Shown in pieces: positions 24,640-36,549 of a DNA stretch of 64,000 nucleotides. The position numbers and the translations under genes are program-made. The notes under the pieces were generated by a model, which saw nothing but the letters and a program-made list of their open reading frames with translations, ran no database searches and was not told the DNA's origin. The stretch is taken from NCBI GenBank assembly GCA_946807835.1, contig OX327690.1, forward strand, positions 8,342,501-8,406,500, read 5' to 3'. Source of the stretch: Ailanthus altissimus (Eukaryota; Streptophyta; Magnoliopsida; Sapindales; Simaroubaceae). How positions within the stretch are numbered: position 1 is the first letter of the stretch; each line of letters opens with the position of its first letter.

Positions 24640-26018
24640 TTAGTATAACACGTTTTTTGTACTAAGTAATATAGGACTAAGTCCAGATTATCGATCCTAC
24701 AGGGACTATTGTTTCTATTTTCTTCAATCGAATACTAAAATTACTTTATTTTACCTATATCCAAACTAACTTCTGAGATTGCGTTTAACTAACTAAACTA
24801 CTACTATCAAATTAAACCTAATTAAGATATTGTAAGTACTCAAAAATCAAATTCACTAAATTGATGAGTAATCTAGGGTATCGACATATCTCCTAGTAGT
24901 TCATTGAACCATTTAACCCCTTAGTTATTCCCTTATTATCAATTGATTGGCTAGACACTGATTTCATCACAAGCTTCTGTCGACAGTCGAATGATAATAT
25001 CACACCCTAACAATTACCTATATGTATATGGTAATCCGAATAAGATGCAACTCATTAAGAATAAGTCTAATCAAACCATATATGTCACCTAGGTATATGT
25101 CTATCTTAAATGGAACTCATAAATATTACTCTATGATCATGATTTAATTTACCTTAGGCCAAGCACATAATTCCTTTTGTCAAAGTTATCATAATTTTTA
25201 AACAATCAAAATAGTGATCAAGTATAATGAAAGCATTAAGCTAAGATAGATTGAATTAATTAAGGGATAAAAGTTCATAACTAAGAGTTTAAAACAAAAG
25301 TCAACTACATACTAGGTTCAAGAACGTCTAACTCTAGATCAAAAGTATTTAGCTCATATTCAAAATAAGAATATCCAAGAAAATGTATGAAAATATCATG
25401 AATAAAATCATCTCTTAAAACTAAGGAAGAAAATAACACAAGTGATGCCCTGAGTTGTTCTTCTTCCTCTTGTCTTGATTGCTCAAGAGTTGATTCTTCA
25501 ATCTTCAATAAATTCACCTTGATCTCTTGCTTGAATGTGTATTCGTTACTTGCATTTTTCTCCTTGCTAAGTCTCTCTATTTTTACCTCAAAATAGTACT
25601 TTTGTTGCTAAGAGAAACCTTAGGCGCAAGGAGCTTATAATCCACACCGAATAGGAGAGTTGAGAGGAGTATTTAAACATCCGCATAGGCGCCGCGGCGC
25701 TGGGGGCTCAACGCTGCGGAGCTGGGCACAATCTTTAGGATTCTGCGAATCGTCGATGAGCACCGCGATGCTGGGTGCTGAGCACTGCAGCGCTTACTCG
25801 TTGTTCTGAGTGTCGCGCTTGTTTCTCTACTTTCGTATTTCGAGCGCATTTTCCTCATTTCTCACCTGATTTGCCTCCCGTTTGTTCCTATACGTCACAT
25901 TTTCTTTCATGCACCTATTTAAGATTTGAAATACAAATAAGTAGCCAAATATTAATGGATTAAAGAAAAAATACCCAAGTTAGAGTGCTAAAATACTATT
26001 GTCATTATGCTATTATCA
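24640..26018 (-). repeat. 5' LTR of the Athila-like element
   Basis: It starts TGATAATAGC at 26018 on the minus strand and runs about 1.38 kb. U3 holds a GC-rich palindrome array (25688-25800), with a TATA-like TTTAAATAC just downstream at about 25670. The R-U5 end reads CCTGTAGGATCGATAATCTG near 24705, a block widely seen near the 3' ends of Athila/Tat LTRs. The exact 3' edge is an estimate; no clean primer-binding site was recognised. Confidence 0.7.
25688..25800. repeat. GC-rich palindromic motif array in Athila U3
   Basis: Contains GGCGCCGCGGCGCTGGG, AACGCTGCGGAGCTGGG, GAGCACCGCGATGCTGGG and GAGCACTGCAGCGCTTA, each a degenerate form of the self-complementary AGCGCCGCGGCGCT. It lies 15-130 bp upstream of the TATA-like site. 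Confidence 0.75.
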
Positions 26019-27396
26019 GGTGACCACTGATAAAGATTCATTAAGTCTAATATTTTTATTTTCCAAACTTAAAATTTATTCATAAAAATTAAGATTATTT
26101 GTCTTTTGATGTATTTTATTATTATTTTTGTAGGTTTGGAGTCAATGGAGTAAATAGGGTCGAAACCTAATAAAAGTAAGCCAAAAACATTAAATTGCTA
26201 CGGTACCTGTCATTGTGAATTACTACAGTAATAAGCTACAGTACTAGTTGCGCAACGCCCAGAGATGAGCGTCGCAGCATCCAAAATAGTATCTCAGCAC
26301 TGCGGCACACGTGGCTGCAGTACCTAGTGAACAATATTTTTGCTACAGTGACTTGTGAACAGTAATCTTAATTTGACTTGTATTTGATGTTTAACCCTAA
26401 TTTAAAAACATAAACCTATAAATAGAAGGCCAAAAACCCTAATGAGAGAAAGGGGAGAAAAAAATAAAAGAGGCGAAAAAACTTAGAGAAATTCACAACA
26501 TAAAATCAAATATCAAAGCCAAAGATTTAAGAACCAAAATCAAAATTCAAGCTTCAAGTCAAAGACAATGAAGAAGCACATCAAGAAGTCACTTTGAATA
26601 GTTTTTCTTCTATTTCTTTATCATTATGTTCTTGTTCTTATTGATCTTTATAAATTAGTTAGATACTTTTGGTTTTGTGATAGGCTAAATTATTCATCTA
26701 GGTTAGACTATGTGAACCTAGTATGGATTTGAATTGTGTTAATTTTTAGTTTATAAACTTGATACATTCAATTGATTCATTCTATCTTTCATTACTTTCA
26801 TTATATCTAGCCAATAATTTGAATGATTGAGGAATCATGATGAACTCGATGGAGGGACTCATGTGTTTAGCCTAAGATAGTTTGATGCATGATCATAGGG
26901 TAACAACTATGAGCTCCATTTAGAATAGACATATACCTAGGTGACATGTATGGTATAATTTAGACTTAATCTTAATGAATTACATTTTGATTTGATTACC
27001 ATAGAAATATAGGTGATTGCTAGAATGCATAATATAGTCACTCGACCATCGACAGAGGCTTGTGATGAGATTAGTGTCTAAGCCAATCAATTGATATGGA
27101 TTGATTAACTAAGAGGTTAATAAATCTAATAAAATATTAGGGCACGAGTCAAAATCCTAGATTATCTTTATTTGTGAATTCTATCATTTACTTATGTTCA
27201 GTTTAATTGATAGAGTAGATTAGTTAAATAAATTTCAGATTGTGATTTTCTGAATAAAAGTTAAGTAGGTACAATTTTAGTACTTGATTTATAGAATTAG
27301 ATCGCATAGTCCATGTGGGATCGATATCTAGACTTAAAATTTTATATTACTTGATACGATAGCATACGCTTGCGCTTAGCTAGTATAGCATCAATC
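26019..27396 (+). repeat. related gypsy LTR, plus strand, head-to-head with the Athila 5' LTR
   Basis: The right ~600 bp match the reverse complement of 24690-25150 (for example ATATACCTAGGTGACATGTA, CCAATCAATTGATATGG and GTGGGATCGATATCTAGAC). A TATA box CCTATAAATAG lies at about 26411. A GC-rich array lies at 26245-26330. The first 200 bp do not resemble the Athila LTR. No coding region follows, so it is probably a solo or truncated LTR inserted in the copia interior; the left edge may be 26021. Confidence 0.6.
26245..26330. repeat. GC-rich palindromic motif array
   Basis: GCGCAACGCCCAGAG, GAGCGTCGCAGCATCC, CAGCACTGCGGCACACG and GGCTGCAGTACC. It lies about 80-165 bp upstream of the TATA box at 26411, the same relative place as in the other LTRs. 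Confidence 0.65.
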
Positions 27397-28900
27397 AGCC
27401 ACCATGTAAAGAGGACGGAATTAGGGTTCCATCTGAGAAATATCACATAGGCCCTTTCAAGTTTAAACTAATTCTATTTTGATTAAGTTAATTTTCTATA
27501 TTATAAATTGGTCTTTAAAAGTTTGTCGTAGACAGGCTAATAGAATAATTTATTCTCACTCAGCCCTGTCTAAGTTTGGGATAATTATAGTTTGATTAGA
27601 AAACTTTGAGAGATTTACAAATGGGTCCTAAGTTTGATCTAAATTTCTTTTGACTAATTTTTTTAGATATCTACAAATCCAAAGTTGACCCAAACTCTTT
27701 TTAATTTTGGCCTAATTTTATAAATTTTATTTGAGCTATTTTATTAAAATTATTAGGCTTAAAACTATTTTTTATTTAAATTTGTTTAAGAATGCCCAAT
27801 AAAATTTTTAAGCTAAAACTATGCCCAATTTATTTTTAAAAAAATAAGTTGACCAAAGAAAATTAAAATGCTCAAAATCCAAGCCCATAAAAGAAGACAA
27901 GCAAGAGGACATAACATCATGAAAGAGCCCAAGTTAATTTCAATCAAGACTTTGAAGAATTTAGGCTTAGTTTTAATATTTTTCTTCCTACGAAAAGTCA
28001 TGAATTATGGGTATTTATTTATCTTGTTAATTGATTAGATGAATAACATGTTATATAAATTAAGGGTGCCACATTCATATGTTGATGCATAAAATATATA
28101 ATTTTGTATGACATTAATGTTCTAATGAGATTAGGATAAGATTATTGTCATTATTTTAGTATATATTAATTTATTATTTGATGTGGCCTTATTAATTATT
28201 TTATGATTATAAAATTAGATATTAATAAGTAGAATTTTATTTTATAAATTAATTGGTATATTAAAATTAAAAACTCAAAAGATTAAAATATTGAGTGAGA
28301 AAGGGCTTTAGGCATATCGCCCCCAGCCTTCATTATTGGTCCTATAGTAAGGTTGATTAATGCCTTATTTCAAACCTTGTGAGCTTTTTATAGAGGGTAT
28401 TAATTAGAACTAGTTGATAGATATGACTTCTCTAAAGGATAAGATCCAATATAAGACTCATGCGAAACTGACTACCTTACGGTAATTTTTTTAATTGAAA
28501 AATATACAGGATTGAAATAATGGTTGTACACTCAACTTAGGGTGATTGATATCCTCCCTACGGAGTTCTTGTCAATTAAATATACAGATTAAAGAATTGG
28601 TAGTTTATTATTATTTGATATGAGATATCTAGATAATAATAATAAATTAGTATGGTACTAGTATGATTCATGACAGATACGACCACCTTACAGAGGCGTA
28701 TTTTGAATGGAAATTGGACTACCGATGCATAATATAGTTAAAAAGTTCTATATAAATGCATTTTATACATTCATACAAAAGTTACACATGCTATTAGATA
28801 ATGTATGCTTATGTATGAATTTATTTTTTAGAATTATGTCTTCATTCATCCCATTAGCATCCATCTTTAACCAAAACAGGTTAACCAGAATAATTTTATG
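27397..28900 (+). other. copia 1 interior without recognisable gag
   Basis: AT-rich, with no domain recognised. The N-terminal part of gag should be here but is not identifiable, so it is lost or too decayed. Confidence 0.4.
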
Positions 28901-30334
28901 GATTAGGAAAAAAACTTAGATATTGAACTCATGGCTAAAAGGTACAGATATAGCTTGACTGATAAATACCTACAAATATCTAATGAAAATGCACCCTAAA
29001 ATGAAATAGATGTTTACAATAGTCACTTAACTAAGGGCTCATCTTCATCTTTTAGTCTCAATCCTAAAGGAAATAGTAGTAAGAATAAGAAGAACAAGCC
29101 AAAGAAAACATCTAATTCAGGATTTGTGCAAATTTATAAAAATGTAGTAAGGCCCAAAGGAAAGTGTTTTCAATGTGGCATTAAAAGGCATTGGAAGAAA
29201 AATTGTCCTTTAATTAAGTTTTCGATAGCTAAAATGATAGCTTCACCTTCTAGTAATATTCTTTTTATTGAGACATGTTTAGTGGTTGACTCTATAGATT
29301 CTTAGATAATAGATTCTGGAGCCACTAATCATAATTGTAAATCGTTCAGGAAACTAAATCACTAATGAATGAGAGATCAGTCTTAAACTAGAAAACGCCG
29401 CAATTATTGCAGCTAAGGCAATAAGAGTTGTTCAATTTTATTTTGATGATTTTAGGACTTAAGTATTTGAAGATTGTTTGTTAGTACTGGAACTCAAACA
29501 CAATTTGATTTTAGTTAGTTATTTGAATAAATATACTTATTCTGTTATTTTTGACTCAATTGCGGTGATCAAAAGAAATATGTCATTTATATGTTCTAGT
29601 ATACTAGCTAATAATCTATACTGCATATATCCTAAAATTAACTTATTGCATGACACATAATTAAATAATGAATCTAATCACTATAAGAGGATTAAAGTAA
29701 CTCCCACTAATCAAACGTATCCATGGCATCTACGTCTTGGTTATATTAGTCTAAATAGGATCCAAAGACTGGCCAAAGATGGACCTTTGAGTTCATTAGA
29801 TATTAAATCATTACCAATCTACGAATCCTGTATAGAAGGTAAATGGCCAGAAGACCCTTTAATACTAAAGGTAATAGAGCCATTGAAATGTTAGAATTAG
29901 TGCACTTTGACGTATATGGGCCTATGAGCACACAAACTAGAGAAAGTCATGAATATTTTATCACTTTTATTGATGATTATTTTAGATTTCATTATATGTA
30001 CCTAATGCACCATAAGTCTGAGGAGTTTGATAAATTCAAAGAGTTTCAGGCAGAAATAAAAAGGCAATTAAGAAAATATATAAAGGCACTTCGATATTAT
30101 CAAGGTAACGAATACCTTTATAGTGAGTTCAAGACCTATTTCTCAAACAATGGGACATTATCCCAGTTGATTGCACTAGGGTCACCCTAGCAAAATGATG
30201 TAGCGACAAGGAGAAATAGAAATTTTTGTGAAATGGTGAGGTTAATGATGAGTTATTCAACTTTACCTATCTCATTCTAGGGTTATGCCTTAGAAATAGC
30301 CATGTATCTTCTTAACTTAATTCCATCTAGTTTA

Positions 30335-30490
30335 AGAAATAGCCATGTAACACACACACACACACATACACATATGAGGTTGTTCAACTTATGTGCTAAA
30401 AAAGAAGACAAACAAGTTGAAACACACACACACACACATATGAGGTTGTTCAACTTATGTGCTAAAAAAGAAGACAAACAAGTTGAAATC
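30335..30490. repeat. tandem duplication with (CA)n microsatellites
   Basis: A (CA)n run followed by CATATGAGGTTGTTCAACTT and an AAAGAAGACAAACAAGTTGA segment occurs twice in tandem, each unit about 70 bp. Confidence 0.85.
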
Positions 30491-30764
30491 TAAGTAAGAA
30501 GTTTGTCTATTTATTGGCTATCATAAAGGAACAAGAAGAAGTCTTTTCTATAGTTCTCAAGATAAGAAAGTATTAGTTAGCACTACTATAATATTTCTTA
30601 AAGAAGACTATATAAAAAACTTCAAGCCTAGAAGTAAGATAATTCTTGTTGAGTTATTTAGGATCTTTAATACTGTACTTGATATAGTCAATGAGTTAAT
30701 TCCAATCCAGATTATAATAACCAACCAGAGCTAATTGTAAAGAAATAACCACTAGTACTTTGTT

Positions 30765-31035
30765 ATAATGAGAGGATTATTAGATGTCCAGCTAGGTACA
30801 TGTTAATTGAAGAGTCTTTACGGGTAGTTTCTAATAAACATGACCTAGATCACACTTGCTATGATAAAGCAATAGTTTATAGAGCTAGTTAAGTGACAAC
30901 CATTGGCACTTTGTCGTAGTGAGAGGATTATTTAAAATCTAACAAAGTGCATGTTAATTAGAGAGTCTTTACAGGCAGTTTCTAATAAACATGAACTAGA
31001 TTTCACTAGCTATGATAAAGCAATTGTTGATAAAT
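30765..31035 (+). repeat. ~150-bp imperfect tandem duplication in copia 1 pol
   Basis: GTGAGAGGATTATT...GAGTCTTTAC...GTTTCTAATAAACATGA...TGATAAAGCAAT is found at about 30770-30875 and again at about 30918-31025, duplicating the segment just before the RT. Confidence 0.75.
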
Positions 31036-32563
31036 ATACAGACCATTGGTGTAAAGTTATAAAATTAAAGATAGATTCCATGTACTCCAATAAAGTCTGT
31101 AAACTTATAGAGAAATCTGAAGGGATAAAATCTATAGGGTATAAATGGGTCTACAAGAGAAAGAGAATGATAGACTGGAAGGTAAAAACCTTCAAAGCTA
31201 GACTTGTTGCTAAAAGGTATATTTAAAAAAAAGATATCAATTATGAGGAGACCATTTCACCGATAACTATGCTTAAGTTTATTAGAATTTTCTTATCCAT
31301 TACAACAAATCTTGATTACAAGATTTGGCAAATAGATGTCAAAGCTACCTTTCTTAATGACAATCTTGAAGTAAGTATTTATATGATACAACCAAATAGA
31401 TTTATAACTACGAGCCAAGAGCATATAGTTTGTAAACTGCAAAACTCTATCTAGATCTTGGAACATCTGATCTGATCAAGCAATCAAATTAGATTGGTTT
31501 TGATCAAAATCCTAATGACCTTTATATTTATAAAAGGATAGATGAGCGGTTGGTAATTTTTTTAATCTTGTATTTAGATGATGTACTATTCATTGAGAAT
31601 GACGTAGAAGCATTATCATCATAAATATGGTTATCTAACCAATTTGATATGAATGATCTAAGAGAAACCAATAACATCCTTGAGACCAAAGTATTAAAAG
31701 ATCTCAAGTGAAAGATGTTAGGCTTCTTCCAATCTGAGTATATTAACAAAATTCTGATCAAGTTTTCCATCCATAATTTCAAAATAGATTATTTCTTTTT
31801 AGATATAGAATTGATCTATCTAAGTATCAGTGTCCTAATACAACTAAAGAGATAGATTGTATGAGAGGTATTTATACATTAGCAGTAGGAAGTCTCATGT
31901 ATGCAATGCTATGTACTAGACCAGATATTTATTATACAGTTGAAATGATCAGTAGATATCAATCTAATCCAAGACCAAAAAACTGGATTGCAGTAAAGCA
32001 AATATTCAAGTACCTTCGGAGAACAAAAGATTATATGCTTGTATATTCCAGTAAGGATCTTATACCAATTAGGTATACAGATTCAAAATTTCAAGAACAA
32101 AAGGATACCCAAATCTTCCTTAGGGTATATGTTCACTTTAAGTGGTAGAGTTATAACTTAGAGGAATGCAAAATAATCATGTATTGTAAACCCTACATTG
32201 GAAGCTGAATATATAGTTGCATCAGAAGCTATAAAAGAGGTTATATAGCCCGAAAGTTCCTTATGGAGCTTGAGATGGTGCCTAATGCTTAGATGTCTAT
32301 TGTTCTTTGTTAAGATAATAGTAAGGAAAATAGTACAGTCTAAGGAATCGAATACCACAATAGAAGAAAACATATTGAGAGAAAATAACGTTTGGTAAGA
32401 CAGTTGTGTGCAATATTGTGAAGTCATGGTATCTAAGATTGCATAAGTGATAATCTAGTGGATCCATTCACTTAAGTCAATGCTAGTAAAGAGTTTTTGA
32501 AACTAATATAAATAATATAGGGGTCCAATAGTTACTCGACATACTTTAGGGCAAGTGAGAGAT

Positions 32564-33981
32564 TGTTAAATATATAATATTATTTTATGCCATTAAAGTA
32601 TGTGAAATAATATTTTATTTGATTAATAAAAATTTATTTATACATATGATTGAGCATACATTGATGACCCCATATTTATAAAGTATGTGATCTATGTATT
32701 AGGCATATGATGCTAATACAGATGGTATAAATAACAAGTTCTTTATAAATTAAATCTAGTTCACAACCATTAATGAAAATGACATTTCATTATGTAATGT
32801 TGTAGTTTTTCTACTTCTTATAGTGGATGATTTACCTTGATCATCAAAGTAGAGACTTTGAGTAGAAAAACTAGTGTATATGTTATATTGAACGAAACAA
32901 TTATGAATTTCGATCAGATTAACTAAATGTCATTAATCTTAATTCGCAAAAGCTTTAATAAATTTAATTTATCTTAATCATAAGCAAATAATAAACTTAC
33001 ATTCATGCCTTATATGTTTTGAGTTATCACGAAGTGAGATCTATATAAACAGTCAAAAATTTGATATCTTGGAGATATAATTTCATGGGTCGTTGGAACA
33101 TATATGTGCAAGATAGAATCTAATAAATATGTCCACCTAAGCTATTTACAGTACTTGATCATTTAAATCTATGGCCATAGTTTTTTCAATAAATGATTTT
33201 TTGAATAATAATATCTATTTGTAAATTTATTTATAACTATAGACATATTAAAAGTAATCATTAGAGCATTCAATAACTTAGAGATAAATAAATAATTAAA
33301 GAGGTAAGACATTTTTTCATGGCTTATCTTTAATTATAGACATCAATTAGAGGGTCAATAAAATGATTATTATTGATCTAAAAATTAAACTTAATTTAAT
33401 TAAAAGAAGTTTTAAATAAAATTGGTGTTTACTTAATAACATAAGTTATTAGAGTACAACTCTTAACTTTAGTGAAATAATCTGGGGTTAACTTAGAAGA
33501 ACTGGTGTATCATGAGATAACTAAACTGACATTTTAAATTGGAGTTAGAAAGCTCATGAGTTTTGCAGTCTCTCTACTAGCCTAAATCCTAATCAAACTA
33601 TAATTTTCTAATCTTGATCCAATTCTAATTTTCCAATGAAGATTCTTATATATATGAGAGGTATGAGATAGTAATGAGATAACAATCACAACAGTTATAA
33701 TTAGAAAATTTCTTTTTACGTATTCTTACATGAAAAAAGAATTTAATTATTATCATTCTCTTAAATTTTTATTTCAGAGATTAAGGAGAGATCCACATGC
33801 ACACACATCTGTTGAGTTTGAAGGTTAAAGATAGAGAGAAGATTGTAGCTAGTCAATTTAAGATTTGCCATAATGAAGAATTAAAATAATCTTCTATCCC
33901 TGTAGATGTAATTATGAATAAGACGATATGATTTCTGCTGCGTTTATTTTAATAACAGAATTTTTTTATTTACTACCAACA
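32564..33981 (+). repeat. 3' LTR of copia element 1
   Basis: Starts TGTTAAATATATAAT after a purine tract and ends ACTACCAACA. It aligns with 13393-14778 with roughly 8-9 percent differences over the sampled stretch. Length 1418 bp. Confidence 0.85.
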
Positions 33982-36100
33982 GTCCATAATGAGGCAAATA
34001 ATGTGGTCAACGATTGGTTGATTGGTCATTGGCAGTCAACGTGAGTCTCAATCGGTTGACAAGCTAAAATGGAAAATAGTAATTGTCCTTTTTCTTTTAT
34101 TTTTAAATTTTAAAAATATATTATAAATATATGCGATTTGCCCCCTTTAAATTTTTTAAATTTTATAATTCTTATTTTATTTATGAAATTTTTTAATTAA
34201 ATTAAATTATTTATTATTTTATTTAAATTAAATAAATAAATATTTTATTTAATTCTAATATATATTTTAAAACTTTTTAATATATATTTTATTATGTATA
34301 ATATAATTAATTTATATTATTATTAAAAATTATATATTTACATTTATTAAACTTAAGTTTATATCATTTGTTTAAATTTAACTATATTAAATAACTAATA
34401 TTTATTTAAAATTTTTAGTAATATAATTAAATAATTAACAAATAATATAAATAAATAAAATAAACATAATTTTAATAAACAAATAAAAATTTTCATTTTA
34501 AATAAATAAAAGATATTGTAACAACACTGTTCACTATAGTGAACACTATTTATTGTAGCGGATACTATTAAAATAGTAAAAAAGTATTGTCGTTCAAATT
34601 TATTATATTTAGTTAAATAAGTTAAAAAATTTGAACAATAACTAAATTAGTTAAGTGCCTTAAATTTTTAATTATTTTTAAAAAATTTCTATCTTTGTTA
34701 GTTGAAAGAATTTCACTATCACATAATTATAAATTTTGAAATCTGATAGAGTCAAGGTGAATAAAAAATGTCATTATCTTCCGTCACTAGTTATCTATGT
34801 GGTTAACCTACTCTTTTTTTTAAAAAAAAATTATTAATTATTTGATAAACAAAAAGTAAACCTATTTACATTAAGCGACGTTCTTTTAAAATTAAAATAT
34901 AAAACTATACCTATGAGTCACCCGAACTAGCAGAATGGATTAAATTTTATTAATTTTCAAAATCAAAAGGATCTTATTATTGTTTAGGCCAAACTTTGAA
35001 GGTGTGGGAGTTCTTTTTCCTAAAATTAATGATAATCACGATTTAGAATCATTGAAAACCAATATATGTTGACGTAAGAGTAAATTAATAGGATTAGAAT
35101 TCTCTACTAATTTCATCATTTATCTATTTTTTTTATTAATGTGGAGTTGGTAGTTAATATAAAAAAAAAATAATTATATAATAAATCTTCATCACACATA
35201 ATTTAATATAATACTATTAAAATATATTTTTAAAAAGATTAGGTAAAATTAGATTAGGAAATGATCTTAACTCAAATTAATATAAGCATAGTATAGGAAT
35301 TAGAAATCTATAATATATGGTATATTACACCAAATATTATAAGACAAAAAATCATATTAATAATGTATTTACTTAGGTTAATCTTCATTTTTTAAAAATA
35401 AAAGAATATAATTATATAATATAATATAATAATTAAATTAAAAAAATAAAAGAATATTTGAAACAATAACCACCACCACCAATTACAATGTGGTCGACTT
35501 AATAGCAACGACGAGATTCTATCTCATCATTGATACCTATTGAATTTAACTTTGTTATCTACACGATTAATTAACTTATTTTAGCTATAAAAAAAAAGAT
35601 ACTAAAAAGTACCCAAAAAAATTGGTAAAAAGAATAACAAGAAGATACTATGCGTTGCCACTCCTAATAGCTAAATATCAAAGCGATGATTTTGATTGAG
35701 ATAGCAACGCACCATAACATGTTGCTTTTGATGGCAACGTAGTGATGACCAGCACTCTTCTTACCATTCTTTACTCTCTTCCAATGTTTCAATGTTTCGT
35801 GGAAAATTTTTGCAAATTTTTTAGACATAATTAATTTAATCATATCCTTCATTTTCTAATTTGTGTAGTTAAAAATTTGTGTAGTTAAAGATTTCATGGA
35901 CGAATAAAAATACTCTTTCACTATTTAAATAGTATCTGATACAGTAAACAAATTTAATGAACGGACAACTTTAAGCATACTCAAATTATAAAACTCCCTA
36001 ACACGGACAGAATAATTAAACTGTTTTAACATCCATTAAACTCGAACTCCTAACCTAAGTCGGAGAAATGCACAGAAGTTGCTGCTAGAGCAAGCTCCCA
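33982..36100. other. AT-rich intergenic DNA
   Basis: No gene or domain seen. Long runs of A/T (34130-34520, 35100-35460) and a few short open frames without homology. A TGGTCAACG...CAGTCAACGTGAG...CGGTTGAC cluster near 34005-34060 is a short local repeat. Confidence 0.5.
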
Positions 36101-36549
36101 AGTTATAGTTTAAGCAGCAACAAGAACAACAAAACGAAAACATGTGTACTCAATTTTTACAGGTAATTGCTACTTGACCTAACTGATCATAAAGGCTATA
36201 CTCCGCCATAGTATCTTCACTCAACAATATAAAAAGAATGAAAGAAAAACCCTGCATTCGTCTTATCTGCTCATTGTATTTGCTGTCTCTGTACACTTGC
36301 ACATTGAAATTCAATCCCAAAATAAATTACAAGTAGGACTCAGCACTCCGAAGAAACTGATGACATGCCAAAAACTGGCACCGGTAGACAAAAAATCAAG
36401 CATTTTTGAAGGCACAAAAAGGCAACCCAAATCCAGCTCCAGCCATTTGCTATTTACAAGAAAGATGCTTGTAGAAATGGAGTTGATCCTTCTGTCAACC
36501 ACAGTCATCAACAGTTGCACATGATTTTCTGGAGGCCTTACATTTTGCT
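36101..36549 (-). other. 3' UTR region of the 5-phosphatase gene
   Basis: It follows the TAA at 36550-36552 on the minus strand. No other gene signal; the poly(A) site was not fixed. Confidence 0.45.

Larger units (their letters stand above)
15155..26018 (-). mobile_element. Athila-like Ty3/gypsy element, nested, minus strand
   Basis: Size 10.86 kb, normal for Athila. Order on the minus strand: 5' LTR (26018 to about 24640), gag, protease, RT, RNase H, integrase, a third ORF, a purine tract, and a rearranged 3' LTR. The protease signature CDLGASINLMPLSIYKKLG and the ORF3 beginning MAPKKSKK fit the Athila branch. Both ends carry TGATAATAGC in inverted, not direct, orientation. Flanks are GGTGG (15150-15154) and GGTGA (26019-26023), a possible 5-bp target duplication with one mismatch. 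All ORFs are broken by stops or frameshifts. Confidence 0.85.
28901..32520 (+). pseudogene. copia 1 gag-pol remnant
   Basis: In order: gag zinc knuckle CFQCGIKRHWKKNC (about 29165); protease IDSGATNH (about 29306); integrase pre-domain (YPWHLRLGYISLNRIQRLA) and core with MLELVHFDVYGPMS and FITFIDDYFRF (29843-30190); RT with YKWVYKRKR and [22 protein letters not shown] (30951-31454) and catalytic YLDDVLFIEND (about 31570); RNase H region with LAVGSLMYAMLCTRPDI (31861-32148). Many stops and frameshifts and two local duplications break it. RT blocks place it in copia; the sublineage (Tork/TAR-like) is only a guess. Confidence 0.8.
13393..33981 (+). mobile_element. Ty1/copia element 1, old, with nested insertions
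   Basis: Two long direct repeats (13393-14778 and 32564-33981) flank the region. A primer-binding-like site follows the left one and a purine-rich GGGCAAGTGAGAGAT precedes the right one. Copia-order remnants (zinc knuckle, protease, integrase, RT, RNase H) lie at 29160-32450. The internal region is swollen by the Athila-like element 15155-26018 and an LTR at 26019-27396. Over the first ~235 aligned positions the two LTRs differ at about 20 sites by hand count, so the insertion is old. No target-site duplication could be verified, because the left LTR edge is eroded. Confidence 0.8.

Noticed and set aside
30283..30493. Open frames with Thr-His and Val-Cys repeats on both strands
   Set aside because: They come from translation of the (CA)n microsatellites, not from a gene.
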